From contig NZ_CAMYKG010000028.1 of assembly GCF_947258925.1 (NCBI RefSeq), forward strand, positions 1 through 54,569: a stretch of DNA of 54,569 bases, written 5' to 3'. This DNA comes from an uncultured Eudoraea sp. (GTDB lineage: Bacteria > Bacteroidota > Bacteroidia > Flavobacteriales > Flavobacteriaceae). The notes under the pieces were generated by a model, which saw nothing but the letters and a program-made list of their open reading frames with translations, was not told the origin of the DNA and did no database searches. Below, one piece after another: positions 8,572-17,980 of the stretch. Position numbers and translations under genes: made by a program. How positions within the stretch are numbered: the stretch's first letter is position 1; the number at the start of each line of letters is the position of its first letter.

Positions 8572-9230
8572 GTATTTGCAAGTTTAGAAATATTTGAAAT
8601 TGTAGCAGTAGGATCCTGAGCGTTGAATACAAAACTTCCTGCAACCAATACATCTGCACCCGCCTCAACAAGAGCTTTGGTATTATCTGCATTTACGCCC
8701 CCATCAATTTCTATAAGGGTGCTGGCTTTCTTATCCACAATCAAAGCTTTTAAAGCACGCACTTTTGAAAATGTATTTTTAATAAACTTCTGACCTCCAT
8801 AACCTGGATTTACACTCATAATACAAACCAAATCTATATCCGATATGCTGTCTTCCAGCAGGCTGATACTGGTGTGCGGATTAAGAGCAACACCTGCCAT
8901 CATACCTTCTGCTTTAATAGCTTGAATTGTCCTGTTTAAATGCGTGCAGGCCTCATAATGTACAGTAAGGACATTTGCTCCCAGGGAAGCAAAAGTTTTT
9001 ATGTACCTATCCGGATCAATAATCATGAGGTGAACATCGAGCGGTTTGCTTGCGTGGGCAGCAATACTTTTAATCACAGGCATTCCAAATGAGATATTGG
9101 GCACAAATACACCGTCCATGACATCAATATGGTGCCAGTCTGCCTGACTTGAATTAACTAGCTCAACGTCTCTTTGTAAGTTTCCAAAATCGGCCGCAAG
9201 CAGAGAGGGTGCTATTTTTATATTGTTCAT
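8568..9230 (-). CDS. rpe: Ribulose-phosphate 3-epimerase
   Basis: This enzyme interconverts D-ribulose 5-phosphate and D-xylulose 5-phosphate in the non-oxidative pentose phosphate pathway. At 220 residues it is full length. The TIM-barrel signatures are present: HIDVMDGVFVPNISFG with a metal-binding His-Asp pair, DVHLMI, MSVNPGYGGQKF and EIDGGVN with the second catalytic Asp. It appears to be a single-gene unit between the convergent CBS gene and its own promoter element at 9258. Confidence 0.96.
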   Translation of the reverse strand: MNNIKIAPSLLAADFGNLQRDVELVNSSQADWHHIDVMDGVFVPNISFGMPVIKSIAAHASKPLDVHLMIIDPDRYIKTFASLGANVLTVHYEACTHLNRTIQAIKAEGMMAGVALNPHTSISLLEDSISDIDLVCIMSVNPGYGGQKFIKNTFSKVRALKALIVDKKASTLIEIDGGVNADNTKALVEAGADVLVAGSFVFNAQDPTATISNISKLANT

Positions 9231-9257
9231 TATATGATCCCGGATTATAGTTTATTG

Positions 9258-9265
9258 CAAAAATA
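9258..9265 (-). promoter_or_regulatory. Candidate minus-7 element for rpe
   Basis: The minus strand reads TATTTTTG, an exact TAnnTTTG match 28 bp before the rpe start codon. Confidence 0.4.
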
Positions 9266-9306
9266 AGTATTCATTATGGTTTTGTCAGGCGCTGCTGCCC
9301 ATTACT

Positions 9307-11949
9307 TTACGGTTTATTATAAAGTTCATGAGTTCCATCGGCCCCGCTCAGCAGATAGGTAAAAAGATCTGCTATTTCTTTCTCGTTTAGTCTGTTTAAT
9401 AATCCGGATGGCATTGGCGAAACAGGAGAAAGTTCTTTTTTTATTACCGCGGATTTCGCTAGTTGCACGGTATATGAAGTATTAAGTGGATTCGGCATGA
9501 TTTGTATGGAGTCTGAAGTTTCCGAAAGAATTCTTCCCGCTATTTTTTTATCATTTTCCAGATGGAAAAGTGTGAATGCATATTGATCCGAAATGTCATC
9601 ATTTGGGCTGTAAATGGAGTATAGCAAATCGTATTTGCCAAATTTTGTACCTATCTGGGTCAAGTCTGGCCCGGTAGCCCCTCCTTCACCCCTCATTCGG
9701 TGACAGAGGATACACAATGCTGCTTCATATGCACGTTTACCATCCGATATTGAGCCTTGATAATCATTCATTTTATCACCCCACAAAAACTGGTTTATCG
9801 TACTTCCGGAATAATTTGCACCTGGTCCAATAGGTTGAGGTAGATCTTCCACTACTGTATTTGGTGAGTAAATACCTGAAAGTTCTTCAAAATAGGCTTT
9901 TTCCTCATCGGGTACATGAGTCATGGCCTGTAGCCTTACATTTTCCATATAAGCTTTAAAACTCATACCACCTTTAGCGCTTAAGACATCATAGAACCAA
10001 AGAAAATATTTTTCTCGTAATTCTTTATTCCAACCTTCTGTGGCATAGCTCAACAGCATCCCATAGTAGATGGCTTCGCTAGGGGGCATTTTAGCGATTA
10101 CCTCCCTAATTAATGGCCCATACTGTTCACTTCTTAATGTAGTTTCCTCCGAAAGCATGGGGCCTGAGGTATTGGTCCTTTCTTTCGTATGTTTTTCCAA
10201 CAAATCACAAAGAATTTTAACGGTTCCATCTGCATTTAAAAACAGCATGATTGGAGCTAACTCCCTGTTTATTACATTGCTTGAATTGGGGAAATAAGGT
10301 TTTAACTTTTGAACAATCGATTCTCGCATTGGCCATTCTGGTTCTCCCATACGAATAAACAGCAGAGTATAGGTTCTTAAAAGATCTATTTGCTGTGATT
10401 CATCAAGATCTTCCCAGATAATTTTATTTAATTTATCCAAAATGTCTGTTTGTGCCCTTTTATCACCTTGCCTTGCCATTGCGATACCCGCCCCAATAAT
10501 TTTTGTTGGAGCTATTTCGGAATAATACATTTGCTCCCATTCCTTCGCAGGAATATTTTCAAGGGCAATACGAGACGTATAGCGAATAAACCTGTCCTGA
10601 TGATCAAGATTCTTCCAGGCCTTCGATAGCGCTCCTTCTGAAGTAACAACCGAATAGCTTTCTAGTTCATGTCTGAGTTTCCTTAATTCTTTTCCACTTT
10701 CATTAGGCATATTCTCTGATTCAGTAACTTCACCATTATAGCTCAGCCTAAAGATTTGCGAATCCAGGCCTCTGCCACCTGTTGCAAAATATAAATTACC
10801 ATCAGAACCGGCTATCATATCAGTCAGTGGTAACGGAGTTCCTGATAAAAATTCTTCTCTTTTTGCGGTATAACTGCTTCCCTTTGGTATTAGGTCTACG
10901 TAGTAGATAGTCCCAAAACTCCAATCCATGATAAAAAGCCCGTCGTGAAATTTTGTTGGAAACTTTAACTTTGCCCCGGATAATATTGCAGTGGGTGAAC
11001 CTTGCTCCAGATTATGGACGGCAGGCAGATTATCCGGATAATACTCGGGCCATTTGCCTGATCCTGTTCTCCAGCCATATTCGCTTCCCGGTGTAACATG
11101 GCATATTCGTGTAGGCCTGTACCAGGGCATTCCAATATCCCATTCCATATCCGCATCATAAGTAAACAATTCACCGTCACCATTAAAAGCCAGATCAAAC
11201 GGATTTCTATAGCCAGCAGAAATAAGTTCCCAATTTTCCCCTGTTGCGTCAAATTTGGCTACCCATCCGCCCGGTGCTTTTATATCATTGGCATGTCCAC
11301 GTGCATCTAAATAAGGAGGGAACAAATTATCTTCTCCCCAGTTTGTGGGTAGCCGGCTATTTTTTTTCAATCGCTCAGGAATAAGGACATGATTTCCCGC
11401 AATAAAATAAATAGTTTCTCCATCGGGACTCAAAACAAAACTGTGAGGCCCGTGTTCACCAGACCCTTCCAATCTTAAAAGCATGTTTACATCATTTAGG
11501 CGTCCATCACCATTGGAATCTGTAATTCTATAGATTCCACTTCCTGTTGTGGTTTCATCTTCTTCATCCCATTCTTTATTTACAGCCACATAAAGACTAT
11601 TAAAGGCCCATAACAGGCCGTGGGCTTCTCCAATATTTAGATCAAGGCTGTCTATTTCTGCCCTCTTTACCATACCTCCTTTTACAGGCATTTTGAAGTA
11701 ATAAATCTTGCCACGTTGGTCGCACCCATAAATTGTTTTGTCTGGACCTTCTGCAAGGGCAACCCACGAACCTTGATTGTTAGCACTGGGATGGTATATT
11801 TTTTCAAGTTCAAAGTTTTCGGGTAAATTGAATTTTATTTCAGAAATGATACCTGTTTCATCGGGAGATTTATTCTGATTACATGAAACCATTAAGAAAA
11901 TAAGTCCAACGCAGATAATCCTGGTGTTCAATGAGGAAAGGGTTTTCAT
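9307..11949 (-). CDS. Lipoprotein with beta-propeller dehydrogenase-like domain and C-terminal c-type cytochrome
   Basis: This is an 880-residue envelope protein. Residues 1-22 are a lipoprotein signal ending in VSC, with Cys23 as the lipid anchor. The N-terminal half resembles the PQQ-like/sorbosone dehydrogenase-type propellers (YRNPFDLAFNGDGELFTYD, PLTDMIAGSDGNLYFAT). A helical HEAT-like middle part follows. A C-terminal heme domain carries C746-x-x-C749-H750 and resembles the Pirellula/Verrucomicrobium-type heme-binding domain. It probably oxidises a sugar-like or alcohol substrate and passes electrons to the respiratory chain. The substrate is unknown and no partner gene adjoins it. Confidence 0.85.
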   Translation of the reverse strand: MKTLSSLNTRIICVGLIFLMVSCNQNKSPDETGIISEIKFNLPENFELEKIYHPSANNQGSWVALAEGPDKTIYGCDQRGKIYYFKMPVKGGMVKRAEIDSLDLNIGEAHGLLWAFNSLYVAVNKEWDEEDETTTGSGIYRITDSNGDGRLNDVNMLLRLEGSGEHGPHSFVLSPDGETIYFIAGNHVLIPERLKKNSRLPTNWGEDNLFPPYLDARGHANDIKAPGGWVAKFDATGENWELISAGYRNPFDLAFNGDGELFTYDADMEWDIGMPWYRPTRICHVTPGSEYGWRTGSGKWPEYYPDNLPAVHNLEQGSPTAILSGAKLKFPTKFHDGLFIMDWSFGTIYYVDLIPKGSSYTAKREEFLSGTPLPLTDMIAGSDGNLYFATGGRGLDSQIFRLSYNGEVTESENMPNESGKELRKLRHELESYSVVTSEGALSKAWKNLDHQDRFIRYTSRIALENIPAKEWEQMYYSEIAPTKIIGAGIAMARQGDKRAQTDILDKLNKIIWEDLDESQQIDLLRTYTLLFIRMGEPEWPMRESIVQKLKPYFPNSSNVINRELAPIMLFLNADGTVKILCDLLEKHTKERTNTSGPMLSEETTLRSEQYGPLIREVIAKMPPSEAIYYGMLLSYATEGWNKELREKYFLWFYDVLSAKGGMSFKAYMENVRLQAMTHVPDEEKAYFEELSGIYSPNTVVEDLPQPIGPGANYSGSTINQFLWGDKMNDYQGSISDGKRAYEAALCILCHRMRGEGGATGPDLTQIGTKFGKYDLLYSIYSPNDDISDQYAFTLFHLENDKKIAGRILSETSDSIQIMPNPLNTSYTVQLAKSAVIKKELSPVSPMPSGLLNRLNEKEIADLFTYLLSGADGTHELYNKP

Positions 11950-12297
11950 ATAATAAAAATTAATTGATTATTGATTTTAGGAGGTTGTATACTATAAATA
12001 TACTGAATTGATTTGGCTAAATTATTCAATAGTGAAAAGTAACCAATTGTTGCTTTGGAAAATAGGACGAATTAGGAATCCTGATGAGATATTCATCTAT
12101 GAGAAATTTGAAATAATAATGGGGTTATTTTTTCTGAAGAATTGTTCAAAAATGAAAAACTCCGGTAATCAGCCGGAGTTTATTCATCAATCAAAAAACG
12201 AACAGTCATGATAAACTGTTGTTGCTGTCACAAATTACAATTTTTATCCTATAATTCCAATTTACGGAACAATTGGCTTGTAATTGGTCCCGGTTAT
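11950..12297. other. 348-bp intergenic region between the cytochrome lipoprotein gene and rpoD
   Basis: This stretch holds the upstream region of the cytochrome gene, the rpoD terminator at 12157-12181, and a TTTATTCATCAATC-type motif at 12178-12198 that recurs near 46370 and 46790. A 67-codon plus-strand frame (12008-12211) runs through the terminator hairpin and is not convincing. An ATG at 12208 after the motif opens a 36-codon frame that I do not call. Confidence 0.6.
12157..12181 (-). terminator. Rho-independent terminator of rpoD
   Basis: A 9-bp perfect stem (AAACTCCGG with CCGGAGTTT) is followed on the minus strand by a T-rich tail. It lies about 115 bp after the rpoD stop codon. Confidence 0.75.
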
Positions 12298-13161
12298 TTA
12301 TCCGAGATATGTCTTTAAAATTTTACTTCTTGAAGTATGTTTTAATCTTCTTATAGCCTTTTCTTTTATCTGGCGTACCCTTTCTCTTGTTAGGTCAAAA
12401 GTCTCTCCAATTTCTTCAAGGGTCATGGAGTGTTGTCCTGCCAAACCAAAATACAATCGAATAACATCAGCTTCCCTGGGAGTAAGGGTTTCTAAAGCCC
12501 TCTCAATTTCTGTGCGCAAGGATTCATGTAATAATTCCTTATCCGGATTTGGTGATTCTCCACTTCTAAGTACATCATAAAGGTTAGAATCTTCCCCATC
12601 AATTAAAGGAGCATCCATAGATACATGACGCCCTGAATTCTTCAGGGATTGCTTAACATCTTCAACGGTCATATCCAGTTCCTTGGCGATTTCCTCAGCT
12701 GAAGGCACTCTCTCATGAGCTTGCTCTAGAAATGCAAAAGTCTTATTAATCTTATTTATAGAACCAATTTTATTGAGGGGTAACCTCACAATACGGGACT
12801 GTTCTGCTAAAGCTTGCAAAATGGACTGACGAATCCACCATACAGCATAGGAGATAAATTTAAAACCCCTGGTTTCGTCAAAACGCTGAGCGGCTTTTAT
12901 AAGACCAAGATTACCTTCATTAATTAAATCGGGAAGTGTAAGACCCTGGTTTTGATATTGCTTCGCCACGGATACTACGAATCGAAGATTAGCTTTCGTA
13001 AGTTTTTCCAAAGCTAATTGATCTCCCGCTTTTATGCGCTGGGCTAATTCTACTTCCTCATCGGCAGTAATTAGATCTACTTTACCAATTTCCTGTAAAT
13101 ATTTATCTAAGGAAGCTGTTTCCCTGTTAGTAACCTGTTTTGTAATCTTTAGCTGTCTCAT
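12298..13161 (-). CDS. rpoD: RNA polymerase primary sigma factor (RpoD/SigA)
   Basis: At 287 residues it has the short form seen in Bacteroidota, which lacks the long region 1.1 and spacer of E. coli RpoD. Region 1.2 ([11 protein letters not shown]) is near the N-terminus. Region 2 contains [18 protein letters not shown] and the minus-10-recognising [10 protein letters not shown] helix. Region 3 is followed by region 4.2 with the helix-turn-helix [22 protein letters not shown]. It would recognise the TAnnTTTG elements seen in this window. It has its own terminator, and the pnp terminator lies upstream. Confidence 0.95.
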   Translation of the reverse strand: MRQLKITKQVTNRETASLDKYLQEIGKVDLITADEEVELAQRIKAGDQLALEKLTKANLRFVVSVAKQYQNQGLTLPDLINEGNLGLIKAAQRFDETRGFKFISYAVWWIRQSILQALAEQSRIVRLPLNKIGSINKINKTFAFLEQAHERVPSAEEIAKELDMTVEDVKQSLKNSGRHVSMDAPLIDGEDSNLYDVLRSGESPNPDKELLHESLRTEIERALETLTPREADVIRLYFGLAGQHSMTLEEIGETFDLTRERVRQIKEKAIRRLKHTSRSKILKTYLG

Positions 13162-13280
13162 CCAAGTTTTGCTTTATATGTTAAGTTCAAAGTACATGGG
13201 CTGCATATACTTATACGTAAAAAACACATAAATGTTACAATAAGGATATAGAAATTTAACTTTTTGGTAATATTCCATTA

Positions 13281-13306
13281 AAAAACCCCTTAAAATAAGG
13301 GGTTTT
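13281..13306 (-). terminator. Rho-independent terminator of pnp
   Basis: A perfect stem AAAACCCC/GGGGTTTT with an AT-rich loop lies 27 bp after the pnp stop. It is followed by a T-run on the minus strand. Confidence 0.85.
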
Positions 13307-13332
13307 GAAATATCATAGAACTAAAAATAAAA

Positions 13333-15546
13333 TTAGTCTCTCCTCGGTTTACGATCTCTATTTCTATCGTTTCTTCCTCTGCCGCGATCGCGATTTTCCC
13401 TTGGAGGTCTTTCTTTATATCCTTCAGGTTTTTGCAATAAAGCTTTACGAGATACTTTTTCCTTTCTCGTTCTGGGATCCGTGCCAAAATATTTTACATC
13501 AAATACGTCGCCCATGTTCACAACATCGGTAACTTTTTCGGTTCGTTCCCAGGCTATTTCAGAGACATGAAGTAAGACTTCATTTCCAGGCGCTTCAACA
13601 TATTCCACAACAGCACCAAAATCTAAAATCTTTATTACTTTGACTTCATAAACACTACCAACTTCCGGTTTAAACGTAATGGAGTCTATTTTAGCCAATA
13701 CAGCGTCAATACCTGATTGATCTGTTCCAAGGATCTCTACCAGGCCTTCTTCAGTCACCGGATCTTCATTTATCACAATAGTGGTGCCTGTTGTTTTCTG
13801 TAATTCCTGTATCACTTTTCCACCCGGACCTATAAGTGCGCCAATAAAATCTCCCGGTATTGTCGTTGTAACCATTTTTGGTGCATGGGCTTTTACACTT
13901 TCATTAGGACTGGCAATTGTATCGGTTAATTTTCCAAGAATGTGGAGTCTCCCATCTTTTGCCTGCATTAATGCTTTTACCAGTATTTCATATGATAGCC
14001 CTTTAACTTTAATGTCCATCTGACAGGCTGTTATCCCATCTGAAGTTCCTGTAACTTTAAAGTCCATGTCTCCCAGGTGATCTTCATCACCAAGAATATC
14101 AGATAAAACGGCATAATTACCAGTCTCAGCATCCGATATTAATCCCATAGCAATTCCGGAAACCGGTTTTTTCAATAATACACCAGCGTCCATTAATGCC
14201 ATTGTACCAGAACATACAGTTGCCATAGATGAGGAACCATTACTTTCCAATACTTCGGAAACAACCCGTACAGTATATGGGCAGTCTTCCGGGATCATCC
14301 CTTTTATTGCTCTTTGCGCTAAATTTCCATGACCTATTTCTCTTCGTGAAGTTCCTCTTATAGGTCTTGCCTCACCGGTAGAGAACGGAGGAAAATTATA
14401 ATGTAAATAGAATGTTTCTTCGCCTTCATAAGACGGCATATCTATTTGATTCGCTTCCCTTGAAGTTCCAAGGGTAACTGTCGCCAATGCCTGTGTTTCT
14501 CCTCTTGTAAATATAGCTGAACCATGGGTTGAAGGTAAATAATCTACTTCGCACCAAATTGGTCGTATTTCATCGGTCTTTCTTCCATCAAGCCTTAGGC
14601 CTTCATTGAGTGTTAGGTCCCTAACCGCAGCCTTTTCAGCTTTATAGTAATATTTGCTGATCAGGTCACCAATTTCTTCAAGTTCCTCTTCAGAGTATGC
14701 AGCTTTAATCTCTTCTTTTATCTCTGAAAATGCCGCACTGCGTTCATGTTTGGAGGAACCTGCCTTAGCTACTTCATATACTTTATCATAAGCCAGGTCG
14801 TGAATTTTTTTCATCAATGCTTCGTCTTCGGCTTCCGAATCGTACTCACGTACTTCTTTTTTACCGAATGCTTTGGCTAATTTGATCTGGGCTGCACATT
14901 GAACTTTAACGGCATCGTGAGCAAACTTAATCGCTTCAACCATTTCTTCTTCAGAAATTTCATCCATTTCACCTTCCACCATCATTACGGAATCTTCAGA
15001 TGCCCCAATAACCATATCAATATCAGATTCAAGTAGTTGCGCCCGAGTAGGATTAATGACAAATTCACCATTTACCCTGCCTACACGAACTTCCGAAATT
15101 GCACATTCAAATGGAAAGTCGGACAGTTGAATGGCTGCAGATGCAGCAAGACCTGCCATTGCATCTGGCATAACATTATCGTCATGAGACATTAACTGTA
15201 TCATTACCTGTGTTTCAGCATGGTAGTCCTTTGGGAATAATGGCCTTAAAACGCGATCTACTAATCGCATAGTCAGGACCTCACCATCACTTGGCCTGGC
15301 CTCCCTTTTAAAAAATCCTCCGGGATAACGTCCTGAAGCTGCAAATTTCTCCCTGTAATCTACTGTTAAGGGAAGAAAATCCACATCACTTTGTTTGTAG
15401 TTGGAAACTACTGTACATAGTAACATACAGTTTCCAGATTGCACAACGACCGAACCATGGGCCTGTTTTGCAAGTTTTCCGGTTTCGATAGAAATCTCTC
15501 TACCATCACCAAGGTCAATAACCTCTTTAAATGTTTTTGGAATCAT
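13333..15546 (-). CDS. pnp: Polyribonucleotide nucleotidyltransferase (PNPase)
   Basis: This phosphorolytic 3'-5' exoribonuclease is 737 residues long, the usual length. Two RNase PH domains flank a helical linker. The second holds [23 protein letters not shown] and the catalytic DxxxxGD-type [22 protein letters not shown] domain ([16 protein letters not shown], near residue 585) and an S1 domain ([20 protein letters not shown]) follow. The tail is Arg/Asp rich (about 25 residues) and is probably disordered and RNA-binding. It lies downstream of rpsO, as in many bacteria, but with a separate terminator between them. Confidence 0.97.
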   Translation of the reverse strand: MIPKTFKEVIDLGDGREISIETGKLAKQAHGSVVVQSGNCMLLCTVVSNYKQSDVDFLPLTVDYREKFAASGRYPGGFFKREARPSDGEVLTMRLVDRVLRPLFPKDYHAETQVMIQLMSHDDNVMPDAMAGLAASAAIQLSDFPFECAISEVRVGRVNGEFVINPTRAQLLESDIDMVIGASEDSVMMVEGEMDEISEEEMVEAIKFAHDAVKVQCAAQIKLAKAFGKKEVREYDSEAEDEALMKKIHDLAYDKVYEVAKAGSSKHERSAAFSEIKEEIKAAYSEEELEEIGDLISKYYYKAEKAAVRDLTLNEGLRLDGRKTDEIRPIWCEVDYLPSTHGSAIFTRGETQALATVTLGTSREANQIDMPSYEGEETFYLHYNFPPFSTGEARPIRGTSRREIGHGNLAQRAIKGMIPEDCPYTVRVVSEVLESNGSSSMATVCSGTMALMDAGVLLKKPVSGIAMGLISDAETGNYAVLSDILGDEDHLGDMDFKVTGTSDGITACQMDIKVKGLSYEILVKALMQAKDGRLHILGKLTDTIASPNESVKAHAPKMVTTTIPGDFIGALIGPGGKVIQELQKTTGTTIVINEDPVTEEGLVEILGTDQSGIDAVLAKIDSITFKPEVGSVYEVKVIKILDFGAVVEYVEAPGNEVLLHVSEIAWERTEKVTDVVNMGDVFDVKYFGTDPRTRKEKVSRKALLQKPEGYKERPPRENRDRGRGRNDRNRDRKPRRD

Positions 15547-15703
15547 AAATTTTAATTAGAACCTGAATTTTTATCAGGCTGTTAAACAATGGTCGACCAT
15601 CTTACATAGATGGTCTGAGTTGTGTTGTTGTGTTGTTGACCAATGAAAAACTATGTGTAAGCTTTTTGTGTTCTCCCCGGAATCGAGGATTTTGTTTAAA
15701 AAA

Positions 15704-15724
15704 AAGGGGAAGCAATGCCTCCCC
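15704..15724 (-). terminator. Rho-independent terminator of rpsO
   Basis: A GGGGAGGC...GCTTCCCC stem is followed on the minus strand by eight T residues (15698-15705). It starts 6 bp after the rpsO stop. Read-through into pnp remains possible. Confidence 0.85.
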
Positions 15725-15730
15725 AATATA

Positions 15731-16000
15731 TTATTTTCTAATATTCAGTTCTTTAATAAGGATTCTATATTTTTCTATATCCTTTTTCTTCAAGTAATCG
15801 AGCAAACTTCTTCTTTTACCAACAAGTCTTACCAGGGATCTCTCTGTATTATAATCCTTTTGGTTATTTTTTAAATGACCTGTCAAATGATTGATTCGGT
15901 GTGTGAACAACGCAATCTGGCCTTCAGTGGACCCGGTATTACCTGCTGAACCACCGTGTTTTTTGAAGATTTCTTCTTTAACTTCTTTTGTTAAATACAT
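15731..16000 (-). CDS. rpsO: 30S ribosomal protein S15
   Basis: This 89-residue protein binds the central domain of 16S rRNA and helps assemble the 30S platform. The conserved core is clear: GSTEGQIALFTHRINHLTGHLK and the RSLVRLVGKRRSLLDYLKKKD segment that contacts rRNA. The start at 16000 gives the usual length. A minus-7 element lies 54 bp upstream. The gene precedes pnp, as in many bacterial genomes. Confidence 0.97.
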   Translation of the reverse strand: MYLTKEVKEEIFKKHGGSAGNTGSTEGQIALFTHRINHLTGHLKNNQKDYNTERSLVRLVGKRRSLLDYLKKKDIEKYRILIKELNIRK

Positions 16001-16053
16001 TCCAATATTATTTTAAATGATTTTTATGTATCTGATTGATTTTCAATCGAGCG

Positions 16054-16061
16054 CAAAGATA
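16054..16061 (-). promoter_or_regulatory. Candidate minus-7 element for rpsO
   Basis: The minus strand reads TATCTTTG, an exact TAnnTTTG match. It abuts the AT-rich tandem repeat at 16062-16089 on its upstream side, where a minus-33 or UP-like element would lie. Confidence 0.5.
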
Positions 16062-16089
16062 GTAATAAATTTAAAGTAATAAATTTAAA
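16062..16089. repeat. Two perfect tandem copies of a 14-bp AT-rich unit
   Basis: GTAATAAATTTAAA occurs twice without a gap (16062-16075 and 16076-16089), directly upstream of the rpsO minus-7 element. The position suggests an UP-element-like role, but this is inference. Confidence 0.75.
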
Positions 16090-16179
16090 TAATGCGGCGG
16101 TCATTTATTTTTTTTGATAGGCAATTAAACCTTTCTGAAGTAAAAGGGTCAAAGGAGGGTAATATTAAAAAATAATAGT

Positions 16180-17040
16180 ATGAAAAATTATTTAAAGAAT
16201 TTGAATTTAACAGGAGCCTTGCTTTTGGGAATTGTATTAATAGTTTCCTGCAACAAAGAAGATTCTCCTGAATTTAATGAGACAGAAACTTTCGATGTAG
16301 CAGAACTTAGGGCCAGCGATGAATCGGAATTAATTTCTGAAGAAATCATTGGTATTGGAGAAGATGTTTATTCAACGGATGAAATCCAGACTACCTCAAA
16401 AGGTTTTTACGCCTCTGATTATTTGCCGGATTGTGTTACAATAACCACTGTGGTGACTAGTACCAGTAAGGAAAAGACTATTGATTTTGGCGAAGGATGT
16501 GAATTACCCAACGGGAATGTTTTAAGTGGAATTATTATGTTGAGCTATCTCAAGGACATGGAAATGGCTACAAAAATGCTTAGTCTTTCGCTTGAAAACT
16601 TTACGTTTAATGGAGTGTCAGTAGAGGGAAGCGCTGAAGTAGAGCGTGTGCGTTCTAATGAAAATGGAAATCCTCAGTCAGATGCGGTAGCAAATTTTTC
16701 AGGGGAATGGCCCGATGGGAGTACCGCCAGTTTTTCCGGGAATAGAACCAGGGAATGGATTGAAGGCTATGGAAGTGGCTTCTGGGGTGATAATGTTTAT
16801 CTCATCTCAGGAATGGGTACCTATACCGGGAAGTTTGATAATGTTTTTGTAAAAGAAACAATAAGTCCGCTTAGAAGAGAATTATCTTGTAGATTCCTGG
16901 TAAGTGGAATACTCGAAATTTCACGCAATGATACGACGGTGAGCCTTGATTTTGGAGATGGCAGTTGTGATGCTACAGGTATTCTGACCTATCCAAATGG
17001 AGATACAGAAGAAATATTTTTGAGAAGGTTTAAGAATTGA
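16180..17040 (+). CDS. Predicted lipoprotein, 286 aa
   Basis: A type II signal peptide ends in the lipobox IVSC with Cys24 as the lipid-modified residue, followed by an acidic, flexible segment rich in Glu and Ser. The mature part is mostly beta-like, with pairs of cysteines in DCVTITT and EGCELPNG, and near the end SCRFLV and GSCDATG. I do not recognise a family. It stands alone on the plus strand between rpsO and accD and has its own terminator. An envelope location is likely; the function is unknown. Confidence 0.8.
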   Translation: MKNYLKNLNLTGALLLGIVLIVSCNKEDSPEFNETETFDVAELRASDESELISEEIIGIGEDVYSTDEIQTTSKGFYASDYLPDCVTITTVVTSTSKEKTIDFGEGCELPNGNVLSGIIMLSYLKDMEMATKMLSLSLENFTFNGVSVEGSAEVERVRSNENGNPQSDAVANFSGEWPDGSTASFSGNRTREWIEGYGSGFWGDNVYLISGMGTYTGKFDNVFVKETISPLRRELSCRFLVSGILEISRNDTTVSLDFGDGSCDATGILTYPNGDTEEIFLRRFKN

Positions 17041-17064
17041 TGAACCTTTCAGTGAAGGTATTAG

Positions 17065-17094
17065 GCCCTGACTTTTAAAATTCAGGGCTTTTTA
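17065..17094 (+). terminator. Terminator of the lipoprotein gene
   Basis: The stem GCCCTGA/TCAGGGC, extended by the TTTTAAAA palindrome in the loop, is followed by a T-run on the plus strand. It lies 24 bp after the lipoprotein stop. Its end touches the last bases of the convergent accD gene. Confidence 0.8.
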
Positions 17095-17952
17095 TTTTCT
17101 AACAGGAGTGTTCTGGATTAGATCTATATAGAGATTAATATTCTTTTTTAGATCTCTTCTATGAGAGATAAAATCTAAAAATCCATTTTCCAAAACAAAT
17201 TCTGATGTTTGAAAACCTTTGGGCAAATCTTTTCCTGTTGCTTCTTTAACAACTCTCGGCCCTGCAAAACCAATTAATGCGCCAGGTTCAGAAATATTAA
17301 TATCACCCAGCATGGCATAAGAAGCCGTCGTACCGCCAGTTGTTGGATCTGTGCAAAGGGAAATATATGGGATTTTTGCTTCAGCTAGCTGTGCCAATTT
17401 TGCGGAAGTTTTGGCCAGTTGCATTAATGACAAGGCCGCTTCCATCATTCTTGCACCACCGGATTTTGAGATCATAACGAAAGGAATGCCTTTTTTAATG
17501 GAGTAATCTATTCCCCTTGCAATTTTTTCACCAACCACACTTCCCATTGAACCGCCAATAAAGCTAAAATCCATACAGCAAACTACCAGGGTTTTCCCCA
17601 TTGATTTACCGACTGCTGTTTTAACGGCATCTTTTAACCCCGTCTTTTTTTGAGCTGCTTTTAACCGGTCAGAATATTTTTTAGTATCCTCAAATTTTAA
17701 AGGATCCTTGGAAGTCAATTTAGGATCCAATTCCTGGAATTTGTTGTCGTCAAACAGAATTTCAAAATATTCTTTGCTACCAATTCTAACATGATAATCA
17801 TCTTCTGGACTAACGTAGAAGTTTTTAGCCAGTTCTTCAGATTCAACAATCTTCCCGGTAGGTGATTTATACCATAAGCCTTTCGGTGTATCTTTTTTCT
17901 GCTCTGTTGCAGTTTGTATTCCTTTTTCTGTTCTTTTGAACCAAGCTGTCAT
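17092..17952 (-). CDS. accD: Acetyl-CoA carboxylase carboxyltransferase subunit beta (zinc ribbon lost)
   Basis: With AccA this subunit transfers the carboxyl group from biotin to acetyl-CoA in the first step of fatty acid synthesis. It is 286 residues long. The crotonase-fold core is intact ([41 protein letters not shown]). The N-terminus keeps the AccD pattern [11 protein letters not shown] and GLWYK, but all four zinc cysteines are gone. The usual CPxCGK is SPTGK at 30-34 and the usual CPECGYH is SPEDDYH at 48-54. As far as I know this loss is shared by flavobacterial AccD proteins. It lies 28 bp after fba and is probably cotranscribed with it. Confidence 0.95.
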   Translation of the reverse strand: MTAWFKRTEKGIQTATEQKKDTPKGLWYKSPTGKIVESEELAKNFYVSPEDDYHVRIGSKEYFEILFDDNKFQELDPKLTSKDPLKFEDTKKYSDRLKAAQKKTGLKDAVKTAVGKSMGKTLVVCCMDFSFIGGSMGSVVGEKIARGIDYSIKKGIPFVMISKSGGARMMEAALSLMQLAKTSAKLAQLAEAKIPYISLCTDPTTGGTTASYAMLGDINISEPGALIGFAGPRVVKEATGKDLPKGFQTSEFVLENGFLDFISHRRDLKKNINLYIDLIQNTPVRK

Positions 17953-17980
17953 TGAAATGGAATTTAATTCTAAAAGTTAC

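Noticed and set aside
12008-12211. Plus-strand 67-codon frame upstream of the rpoD end
   Set aside because: It runs through the rpoD terminator hairpin and has no protein-like pattern.
12208-12318. 36-codon frame beginning with a run of four cysteines after the TTCATCAATC motif
   Set aside because: It overlaps the end of rpoD and is too short to support without homologs. Only the upstream motif is reported.
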